DNA from: Mastigamoeba balamuthi
Taxonomy: Eukaryota > Evosea > Mastigamoebida > Mastigamoebidae
Assembly (NCBI GenBank): GCA_902651635.1
Contig: CACRSC010000012.1
Location: 325,911-389,910 of the forward strand
Length of the DNA stretch: 64,000 bases
Reading direction: 5' to 3'
Shown here: piece by piece, positions 56,340 through 64,000 of the stretch
Layout: every line of letters begins with the position of its first letter
Position numbering within the stretch: the first letter of the stretch is position 1
Made by a program: the position numbers and the translations under genes
Notes under the pieces: generated by a model
What the model was told of the DNA's origin: nothing
Databases searched by the model: none
What the model saw: the letters and a program-made list of their open reading frames with translations, nothing else

Positions 56340-58101
56340 TTCTCGGCGCGGGAACCCACGAATCTGAGAAAATCTTGGAGAATCTAACTGAAGATTCTCA
56401 AGCTCTCTGTTGATTTGTTTGATTTTGTCCCCGCCGGCCTAAACTTGGTGAATTATTGGGTATCCCGTCAGAAGGCAGGCCTCTCTGTGGATGACTGAGA
56501 TGCGTGAAGAATCACTATGCTCATTTCCCAGACTGTCACGGTATCCATTGCTGACAGATAGATTTTCCACTCTCAAACTCAATCACAGAGCACTTGCATT
56601 GATGATATCCAGCAGATGAACATCTCTTCTTGGCTCGTCTCTGCTCAGCTGTGTTCTGTATTGCATCTGAAGTCTGAGTGTGAGTTTTATTGCACTTCAT
56701 TTTCCAGTTAAAAAGAAAGTGTGAAAGACGGTTCACAGGCATTCATGGTCATTAAGAATAACACATAAATGTGACTGAGGATCATTAAGCTCAGATTCAT
56801 GGCCACTGTAATGAAACCACTCATTACAGCAGTGAAAATGGTACGTTTTCAAAGCAGAATGGGATAAAATGTAAGATTTAGTGCAATTGGGCTTGATCAG
56901 AAAATGACACATTATCTCTTACTATGCAATATGATCAGAATGACGTACATATCTTATGCTTTCTCTGATACTATCTGCAAAATAATCTGATACTTTGATA
57001 AAACCTGACACATTGCCAAAATACAAACTCACACAACCAGTAAGAAGGTCGGAACTGCCCCCACTCTCACAAGCATCACTCAAAACCTCACCCCAGTTCA
57101 TGCAGTGGCATCATTTTATATTGTTCTCAAGGAAAGAGAGGCAACCCCCTAAGTACTGACAGTGTGCCAACAGTTGATGACTCCAAAGACCAGCACCACC
57201 AAGTCACAACATCCCAGGGGCCTGCACAACCATCTTGCAAATAGCATAAGGCTGCTTCCCCCTGCTTGGCAGTCTTCTGTCTTGTCCAGGCTGTTTGTGC
57301 ATGCTTGAATTAATTATGGCCTCCCAGCAAGTAATATGCATGAAGCAGCTCGTCATATGACCTCTTAAGGTTTGCCAGCCATTTAGTTCACGCCCCCTGC
57401 ACCCACCTCTCGAGCTGCTTAATGGCTGCCCTGGCCTCCATGACCTCACCAATTGCAGCCTCGAGAGCTCCCTGCTCTCCTCCAGCACCTGCACCTCCTC
57501 CGTGTATTGTATTATGATGGAAACAGGAACTGTTGTCATCACCTCTTCTTCATTGGTCGATTGGTGCTCTGGTTATCGGATGGGATGGTTTTTCTCGCTG
57601 TGCTTTTCCCTTATGCAGTGTGGTGTGGCGAAATACGTGTAAGAGGAGCAAAAAATCACCTCGGACGATGTGGGGTGAGGGCGTACATTGTTGTTATCTT
57701 CGCATCTCTGCGTCTCCAGGCTGGCAAGGATGTTGCCCACGCGACATTCATCGCTCGCAGGCTGGATGAACAGTTGTGCACGCCAATCGAGAGATGATTC
57801 GCCCACACCGGCGCTTGGTGGTGTCGGTTCTATTTTTCGGCTGGCAAGGTTTGTCCTTCATTTCGAAGGGCAATCGCGCCGCCTGAATCAGCGCCGATAA
57901 GCACCTCGATGGCGCCCGTGTGGGTGGCACGAGTTTGAAGATATTATCCCGAGGGAATCTACACTGACGCAGACAGCGGCGTGGCCGGCGACGAAAACCT
58001 TGAATTTGCAGAAAAAGGCCCACACAACATACAATCACATCGACGACGTGAAGCTGCACCCCGCTCTCCGGTGCGGAAACTGATCGGCTTTTCCCAAGCG
58101 T
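56340..58101. other. AT-rich gene-poor gap
   Basis: The stretch from about 56400 to 57200 is markedly more AT-rich than the rest of the window and has almost no ORFs. On the minus strand, 57180-57480 reads in broken frames like a helical protein (GALEAAIGEVMEARAAIKQL, then WLANLKRSYDELLHAYYLLG), interrupted by stops. This may be a decayed gene or mobile-element fragment. Nothing intact is seen. Confidence 0.45.
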
Positions 58102-59126
58102 ATGGCAGACGACCGTAGCACGTCGACGGGCTTCCGGGTGCTGGCGACCCGCGAGTTCTACCGCAAGGCCTTCCGCAAAATCGGTCGTGCTGCCCGCATC
58201 AACGCCATTCCCGGTGTCGTCATCCTGGCGCTCGAGGGTGCCATCATTGCGCTGTACTACGGCTGCGGGAAGTGCTCGGGGGGCTTCGACGCCATCTCGG
58301 ACCTCAAGGAGTCGTGGGGCTACGGCTACTCTGCGCTGGCTACGGCCGTGTTCGGCGGCGTGCTGCCGTGGATCATCATGGTCGCGCGCAAGGACATCAC
58401 CGGTGGCCCTGTGCTGGTGATCGCGTCGCTGGCGCTGCTCATGGTGCAGTGGGCTGGCATCGGCTGCGTCGTCGAGTCGCTCTACAAGCTTCAGGTGGTC
58501 ATGTTCGGCGAGGACGTCGACGCCCCGACGGTGATTTGTAAAGTGAGCCACCGCAGCCCTCTTCCTCCAGTTTTCCGTCGACGAGTGTGGGAGTGTGGGC
58601 CTCGGCGACGGTGGTTGTCCGGGGAGAGGGGCCGCTCTGACGGGCGTGCTCCCCCGCAGGTACTGTTCGACCAGTTCGTGTACAACCCGGTGCTGGGGTG
58701 CTGGCTCGCGCTGGTGCCCTTCCACTGGCGCTCGTGTAACTTCAGCTTCAAGCTTTTCGCCGAGACGTTCACCGTTGAGTTCGCCTTCGGGACCGCGTTG
58801 ATCACGCTCTTCACAATTTGGGTACGCCTTCCTCGTGTATTTTGATTCCCCACACCATTCCTGACAACGGACTCGTTCGCGCGCAGATGGTGTGGGTCCC
58901 CGCGGTTACCCTCATTTACTGCATGCCCTCGTCGCTCCAGGTGCCGCTGTACAACTTTGTTCTGTGCTTCTCGAACCTCCTGCTCCTCCTGGTGACCAAG
59001 TCCGACTCGCCCGAGGCCAAGGCCAAAGGCGCCTCGGCCGAGCCCGAGAGCCCCATCGAGATCAGCCCGCTCGCCACCGAGGGGGTGGCCGTCGAGGTAA
59101 AGCCAAAAGATGCCGGGATGGCTTGA
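58102..59126 (+). CDS. Mpv17/PMP22-like membrane protein, three exons, 280 aa
   Basis: Exons 58102-58542, 58660-58821 and 58887-59126 are all phase 0. Several hydrophobic spans are seen, such as GVVILALEGAIIALYYG and GPVLVIASLALLMVQWAGIG. The exon 2-3 portion has LFDQFVYNPVLGCWLALV, then WMVWVPAVTLIYCMPSSLQV with PLYNFVLCFSNLLLLLVT. That is the Mpv17 family pattern (DQ.v..P.......W.PA...Y..P...q.......WN). Family members sit in the inner mitochondrial or peroxisomal membrane. The N-terminal half is longer than in Mpv17 and less alike. The C-terminal tail is acidic and disordered. The family call is moderately secure. Confidence 0.62.
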
Positions 59127-59372
59127 TGTGCGGTCAACCGCAAGCACAACTGTTTCGAGTTTGTAAGCCGGCTGGTCGGTCATCGGGACGGCGGCACGCA
59201 AAATCAAGAAAGCACACAGAGAAGGGGACTCTGTATCTCTGCAGACTCGTGTTCTCTCTTCTGTTTAGGGCTCGGCGCGACTGAATGAATAGTTGTGCCC
59301 CGAACACATGATTAGTAAATAGTGCAGGTCTCTGCCCCACGCTTGGACGCTTGGTGTGGCTGTGTTTTCAGA

Positions 59373-59825
59373 GCTGACTGCCGAACTCGGGCGGTCTGCC
59401 GGGGCGCAGAAGGTCGTCGTGGAGCGCCACGCAGTCGTCGTCTGCGCCGTCAGCCCTCGGGGACCCTCGCTGCCCTACGCCGCATCGTGCAGTGGCAGGA
59501 GGCCGATGACCCACCGTCTGCAGGCTCGCGGGGCCCGAGGCCACGCTGCCGCTGCGGTTGTGCTCAAGAGTTCGCTGTCGCTGCGACCCTGCTACTCGGG
59601 ACTCCCTCTCGTCTGCCTCAGGCCCCAGGCGGACTTCGACATGTCTGTGCCAGCGGCACCTGGAACACTGGCGGGCCGACCAGGGTCATCCGCTTCAAGA
59701 TGTTCAACCAGAGGCACGAGCCGCTCCCCATCGTGGTCCCGCAGCCCAGCAACACGTGGAGCCAGGTGGTTCTCGACACCTGCTGGGCAGTGGGGTTCCT
59801 CGCCATGGCCGACGCCGGCCAGTAG
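59373..59825 (+). CDS. Possible small multi-exon gene, unrecognised
   Basis: The last segment reads GTWNTGGPTRVIRFKMFNQR and then PSNTWSQVVLDTCWAVGFLA before a stop at 59823-59825, which looks protein-like. Upstream candidate exons begin after TTTTCAG at 59371 and after CTGCAG near 59522, but I could not find one phase-consistent path from a start codon. It may be a real small gene or a decayed one. Confidence 0.3.
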   Translation, partial: ADCRTRAVCRGAEGRRGAPRSRRLRRQPSGTLAALRRIVQWQEADDPPSAGSRGPRPRCRCGCAQEFAVAATLLLGTPSRLPQAPGGLRHVCASGTWNTGGPTRVIRFKMFNQRHEPLPIVVPQPSNTWSQVVLDTCWAVGFLAMADAGQ

Positions 59826-60062
59826 CGCCTCCTCAGTGACGCCAACGGGCCTGAAGCGACCTCGGTGAGGTGGTGACGACACAGCCCGACGCCAGGAGTT
59901 GGTCGGCGGCCGCGTGGAGAGGATTTTGATTGCCACTGAACAGTTGGTACCGTGAAAGATACGGTAGTGGAAAAGCGCCGGTGACTGGATGTATGGGGTT
60001 ATCGGGATCCTCCCGGGTGCCATTTTTTCATCACTTTTTAACAGTAAGTGTTTTGTGAAGAT

Positions 60063-60645
60063 ATGAAGTCAGCCCTCCTCCCCCTGCTTGCCCTCGTGGC
60101 GTTTGGCCACGCCGTTATCCCCGAGCCCGACTTCAGCGTGGTCCTCCAGCACGCCACCGCCTACCTTGCTGTTCGCTTTCTCCCCCCCCCACCTCGCTTC
60201 CCCGTCCTTCCTCGCATGCATTCCCTCAGTAACCGCCGGCTCACGTGGCACCGAAATCACCCAGGGGCCTAACCGCAACGTCCTGGCTGAGAACGTCCAC
60301 CGCAACACGAGCGCGTACTTCATCGTCGACATCAGGGCCCACGCGGACTACTGCAAGGGGCACATCCCCGGGGCGCGCAACATCCCGATGGCGACCATCA
60401 CGCGGCCCGAGAACATCGCGCAGCTGCCCACGGACCGCACCATCCTCCTCGTCTGCTACAAGGGCCACACGGCGTCGCAGACCGCAGCGCTGCTCGGCGT
60501 CCTGGGCTACGACACGCGCGTGATGCTGGCCGGCATGCTGTCCTGGGACAGGGAGACGGACGTGTCCTACTGGTCGCCTTCCCAGACGCAGACCATCTGG
60601 GGGGCGGGCTACGAGGTCGAGACCTGCTGTCCCGAGTCTCTGTGA
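60063..60645 (+). CDS. Secreted single-domain rhodanese, copy 1 (162 aa)
   Basis: Exon 1 is 60063-60170 and exon 2 is 60265-60645, with a phase 0 intron of 94 bp. The signal peptide MKSALLPLLALVAFGHA is followed by VIPEPDFSVVLQHATAYLA. The rhodanese domain shows YFIVDIRAHADYCKGHIPGA, then the active loop LLVCYKGHTASQTAALL with the catalytic Cys, and LGYDTRVMLAGMLSW. Rhodaneses move sulfane sulfur from thiosulfate or persulfides to acceptors such as cyanide or thiols. A secreted or vacuolar place of action is indicated. The next gene is a tandem duplicate with the intron at the same codon. Confidence 0.85.
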
Positions 60646-60947
60646 GAGACCAGCAGTTGGGGGAGTCGCCGTCTCTTGTAACATGGTCGGCATGCCCAAC
60701 GGCAAACAACAGCGGTTCCTTCCCACGTCAGGCATCCCTTTTTTCATACCAAATGGGACCCGTAGTGTCACAGACGATACGCGCCGCGATTGGAGGTCCT
60801 CGATAGCTGGCGAGGCCGAGGCAACTCGCGCATTGATGCTCGGTGAACCAGCCATCAGTGGGGGGGGGGAGATCGCCGGTGCGGGGGGTTGTGGGGGGTG
60901 CGAGGGGGTTCAGTGCATTTTTTATTCTCCACAGGCGCAGTCGGAAA

Positions 60948-61476
60948 ATGCGGGCGCTCCTCGCCGTACTGGTTATCGCAGCGGTCAGCCACGCCGTCAT
61001 CCCCGAGCCCGACTTCGCCGTCGTCCTCAAGCACGCGACCGCGTACCTGGCCGTGCGTGCCTCCGCCGCGCCGCCGAAAGCGCGGGCTCAAACGCTGCGT
61101 CGCCACACAGGGGCCCGGCAGGAACGTGATGTCTGAGACTGTCCACCGCAACACGAGCGCCTTCTTCGTCGTGGACATCAGGGCGCACGAGGACTACTGC
61201 AAGGGGCACGTCCCCGGCGCGGTGAACATCCCGTTCAAGACGGTCCTGCAGCCCGCCAGCCTCGCGCAGCTGCCCAAGGACCGCACCGTCCTGCTCGTCT
61301 GCTACACGGGCCACACGGCGTCGCAGGCCACCGCCCTGCTCGGCGCCCTCGGCTACGACACGCGCGCGATGTTCGGCGGCATGCTCTCGTGGAGCGCCGA
61401 GACCGACGTGTCCTACTGGACGCCCTCCAAGTCCCAGACCGTCTACGGCGGCGGCTTCGAGGTCGAGACCTGCTGA
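60948..61476 (+). CDS. Secreted single-domain rhodanese, copy 2 (156 aa)
   Basis: Exon 1 is 60948-61052 and exon 2 is 61111-61476, with a 58-bp intron placed exactly as in copy 1. The signal peptide is MRALLAVLVIAAVSHA. The catalytic loop is LLVCYTGHTASQATALL. The two proteins align throughout, roughly three quarters identical by eye, and differ mainly in the leader and in surface residues. Both keep the Cys and the EVETC end. The role is expected to be the same as copy 1; the loop changes K to T after CY, which could alter substrate preference. Confidence 0.85.
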
Positions 61477-61644
61477 GCTGGGAGAGCCCTGTGGGCAAGC
61501 CGGAGGGAGGGGCCACGAGGCAAGCGAGGTGGTTTCGATGCCCTGACCCCGCACTGATTGACCCGCCTTGGCGCATGAAGCCCAGGCCGTCCCTATCAAC
61601 ACTGCTATTTCGTGGCACTCGTCCCCCTCCCCCCATCACCTGCG

Positions 61645-62309
61645 TCAGTGGGTGCCGAAGACCTCGCTGGCAGTGACGACCTTGTAGCACTCCTCCAGAG
61701 CCCTGCGCTTCCTGGGCTTGGGCGCCTCGTCGCTCTGCGCGCGCCCGACGGCCAGCAGCGCCACGACGCGCTCCGCGTCGCCCGCGGGGACCATCGCGAG
61801 CTGCTCCGCGCGCTCCTCGTTGAAGGCCCCGATCCAGCAGCACCCGAGCCCCTCCGCGTGCGCCGCCAGCATCGCGTGCGTCGCCGCGATCGTCGCGTCC
61901 TGCAGCGCGTACAGCCTCTCGCCCCTGCTCGCGTACTGTGGTGCCGCATTCCCTGGACTGAGACGAGAGAGACGCGGTGACGTTGCACGGCAGGGCAGCG
62001 TACCCTCTCGGCGGATTTGGCCCTGAGCGCGACGAAGGCGAGGATGAGCGGGGCCGAGTCGACCCACGACGTGCTGTGGTGCGTGTGGTGGCCGTAGAGG
62101 CCCCAGCCCTCGGGCGGCGCGGGGCCCCTGAGGGCCACAGCCCTCCAGGCCTGCATGTTGCCGGCGGTGGGGGCGGAGCGCGCGGCCTCCATGATGCGCT
62201 CGAGCGTCGCATCGGGTACGGGCTTGTCGGCTTGGAAGCTCCTGCTGCTGTGCCTCGTGGCCACGATGTCCCAGAAGCTCGGCGTGGTGGTCGTCGTTTC
62301 CGTAGCCAT
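61645..62309 (-). CDS. Nitroreductase-family FMN oxidoreductase, two exons, 198 aa
   Basis: Exon 1 is 62309-62004 and exon 2 is 61935-61645; the intron is phase 0. The FMN-binding start RHSSRSFQADKPVPDATLER and EAARSAPTAGNMQAWRAVAL is typical. DATIAATHAMLAAHAEGLGC and CWIGAFNEERA form the second conserved block, and VALLAVGRA precedes a basic C-terminus. Such enzymes reduce nitro compounds or quinones with NAD(P)H and work as dimers in the cytosol. They are common in bacteria and in anaerobic protists. No targeting signal is visible. Confidence 0.85.
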
Positions 62310-62428
62310 TTCTCTGCCGTGCTTTTCCCTGTGAAAATATCTACCGGGAGAGGAGGGGATAGAATCAATTCATTTGATTTATCCAGAAAGCACTCGCCGT
62401 GTGGTGGGTATCATCACAGTGCTGCGCG

Positions 62429-63388
62429 TTACACGATTTGCGCAATCCTGACACGATAGATCCACTCGTTCAGTGCGGTAACGCCTGCCTCTGGCACGGT
62501 GTCCGGGAAGGCCCTGCTGTCCCGTGCCCTCTCCTCCAGCTCTCTGATCTCGGCCTTGACCGCCTCGACTACCTCCGAGATGCTGCCGTCGCACTCGCCC
62601 CTCTTGACCGCGAGGATCTTGTCCCTCTGCGGGCCTTCTGGCACACGCAGCACGGGCCCCTCGCCAGTGTCGAGCACCCTCGTGACGTGCGCTGCGATGC
62701 GCATCGCGTGGCACGCCGCCTTGCGCCTGAGCTTGGCGTCCTTCTTCTTGCGGATGGTCTCGCAGGCAGCGGAGCCCCAGCCCAGGTAGCTCAGAACGAA
62801 CCTCCGCGTCACAAACTGCGCCCGCTGATCCCGGAGCGCCCGCCACTCGGCGGAGGCGTAGCAGCTCGACGGCGGGCAGTCGTCGGGGTCGCAGAAGAGC
62901 ATCTCGACAGCGTTGGGGCTGCCGGCGAGCAGCAGCGACGCAAAGTTGGAGAGCTCGCGGACAGTGAAGTCGATGTCGGCCCTCCTCGCCTCGCACACGA
63001 CCCTGCGCTGCCCAGAGATGATCTCGGGGAACGGCTGCGGCGTCGTGGGCCCGCGCGCAGCGAGAACGTCGCGCAGGGGCGCCATGTAGACGCCGTACAC
63101 GTCGACGTCGGCAGCGGAGCCCTCGAGGCTCAGGTTGTACGCTGCCGAGCCGAAGAAGCCGCTGAAGATGACGCGGCCGCTGTGGGGCGCCACGAGGTGC
63201 TCGACGACAGTACGCGGGTCGAGGCTCGCGAGCTCCTCGCACTCGTGGGGCTCGAGGCCGTCGAGGGGTTCGGCAAGGTCGTCGCCCTCGAGCTGGCTGC
63301 CTTCCGTGGGGTCCCGCGTGTCGTCTGAGCCGTGGATGATGGTCACCTTGGCCTTGAAGAGGTCATCATCGCAGTGGATGTTCCCCAT
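62429..63388 (-). CDS. RlaP-type nucleotidyltransferase (polymerase beta superfamily)
   Basis: One exon starts at 63388 (MGNIHCDDDLFKAKV). The ORF extends further upstream but would overlap the neighbouring MSP-domain gene, so this ATG is preferred. The nucleotidyltransferase motif is FFGSAAYNLSLEGSAADVDV (GS...D.D), followed by YGVYMAPLRDVLA. Then come ADIDFTVRELSNFASLLLAG, SPNAVEMLFC, and the helical end with IAAHVTRVLDTGEGP and KILAVKRGE. That is the arrangement of the RlaP/YcgL family, found with RNA ligases in bacterial and phage RNA repair. A nucleotide-adding role on RNA or protein is inferred. No RNA ligase lies next to it here. Confidence 0.75.
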   Translation of the reverse strand: MGNIHCDDDLFKAKVTIIHGSDDTRDPTEGSQLEGDDLAEPLDGLEPHECEELASLDPRTVVEHLVAPHSGRVIFSGFFGSAAYNLSLEGSAADVDVYGVYMAPLRDVLAARGPTTPQPFPEIISGQRRVVCEARRADIDFTVRELSNFASLLLAGSPNAVEMLFCDPDDCPPSSCYASAEWRALRDQRAQFVTRRFVLSYLGWGSAACETIRKKKDAKLRRKAACHAMRIAAHVTRVLDTGEGPVLRVPEGPQRDKILAVKRGECDGSISEVVEAVKAEIRELEERARDSRAFPDTVPEAGVTALNEWIYRVRIAQIV

Positions 63389-63419
63389 CTGGTCCGGTGT
63401 GAGAGGAGCAGTCAAGCGG

Positions 63420-63925
63420 TCAATGTAGTGGGTGCGTGGAGGAAAGAGAGAGGGTGCTGCTGACGATGTCGGGGACAGAGGAGGTGGTGGCCTGCTCCTT
63501 GGTGGCAGCCACGGCGACCACATGGACCCTGTCTTTGTGCTTCTTGTCTGTCTGAACCGTGTCGTCTATGGTGACTGTTTCAGCCAGCACTGTCAATTGC
63601 AATTCAAAGGCGAGGGGTTTTCAAAGAACCCCCGAGCACAGCGGTGCCGGAGAACTCGAAAGCTCAGTCGAGGGGGCTTCAGAGAAGAGAACCTGTGACG
63701 GTGACGTTGCCCAGTGGCGGGATGAATGCGTGGGGTGGGTCGAACTTGTGCTCCGCGCCCCTGCGCTCGGATCGCAGCCGCGTGGCGGCGTACGAGGTCT
63801 CGGACGTGTTGCGCAGAGACAGCCTCTGCACCAGCCCCCTGCACGCTGGCGCAGCAGTGAGCACCCCACCCTGTCAGGCACGCGGGCTGCGCACTGTTGA
63901 ACGACGACGGAGTGATGTGCAGCAT
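63420..63925 (-). CDS. MSP-domain (VAP/major sperm protein-like) protein, three exons, 123 aa
   Basis: Exons about 63925-63870, 63838-63693 and 63589-63420 join in frame. The product begins MLHITPSSFNSAQPACLTGG and continues VQRLSLRNTSETSYAATRLR, KFDPPHAFIPPLGNVTVTVL, and DKKHKDRVHVVAVAATKEQ. This is the immunoglobulin-like MSP fold: an N-terminal P-x-x-F strand, 'L.N.S....A...R', 'P..G.i.P' and 'KD+..V'. The whole protein is essentially one domain. MSP domains bind FFAT motifs or form fibres. There is no C-terminal membrane anchor as in VAP. The first intron would be only about 31 bp; the phases fit, but the N-terminal exon is the least certain part. Confidence 0.6.
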
Positions 63926-64000
63926 CAACGGGCGCAGAAACAAGTGGGCGGAGATTCACGAATCACAAATTTAAAGAATCTGCAGATCTACTGACGAGAA

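Noticed and set aside
63389-63523. Longer N-terminus of the RlaP gene (from 63523)
   Set aside because: The extra residues are Pro/Ser-rich and overlap the last exon of the MSP-domain gene on the same strand, so the ATG at 63388 is preferred.

Overview
The window is nuclear DNA from a compact, GC-rich eukaryote, almost certainly a protist. Genes sit a few hundred bases apart on both strands. Most are broken by short introns (about 31-145 bp where I could fix both ends) with GT..AG or, in several cases, GC..AG borders. Glutamine, alanine and proline tracts are common. There are two tRNA genes and no operons. The pyrimidine enzyme is an OMPDC-OPRT-DHOD fusion with a class 1A (fumarate-type) DHOD. 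That suggests a lineage living with little oxygen, or with bacterial or kinetoplastid-like pyrimidine genes. I cannot name the species; free-living anaerobic metamonads and archamoebae are guesses only.

Layout: 1-2370 3' part of a USP47/USP40-type deubiquitinase (+); 2589-3524 cathepsin L-like protease (+); 3660 tRNA-Leu; 3873-4337 small Mediator-9-like candidate (-); 4677-8178 PWWP/poly-Q chromatin protein (+); 8562-13171 one long gene (-) with DLPPL motifs and a TTC3/DZIP3-like zinc domain; 13471-14617 unknown 248-aa protein (-); 14788-16918 zinc ribbon + CAP-domain protein (+); 17350-20472 uninterrupted methyltransferase-radical SAM fusion (+), with a broken partial copy at about 22190-22482; 20999-21426 Hsp20-tail-like gene (-); 22585-25548 two related secreted beta-trefoil genes (-); 25944-27476 MYND-finger protein (-).

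From about 27.7 to 34.4 kb base composition becomes more AT-rich. This tract holds decayed transposase-like reading frames and an unrecognised intronless ORF pair. Then follow a ZGRF1 helicase orthologue (34500-38178, -), tRNA-Val, the UMP synthase/DHOD triple fusion (38540-41509, +), a BRCT-PRD-ART PARP4-like enzyme (41825-43604, +), a 476-bp tandem array (44783-47827), a Kir-type potassium channel (48512-50318, -), a tiny ankyrin-like gene, an SLC35F6-like transporter (51624-53039, -), the mRNA-export factor GLE1 (53539-56339, -), an AT-rich gene-poor gap, an Mpv17-like membrane protein (58102-59126, +), two tandem secreted rhodaneses (60063-61476, +), a nitroreductase (61645-62309, -), an RlaP-type nucleotidyltransferase (62429-63388, -) and an MSP-domain protein (63420-63925, -).

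For many genes the exon phases were followed by hand and gave a continuous frame; these are marked. Where junctions are not resolved the entry says so. All domain calls come from reading motifs by eye, with no database search.
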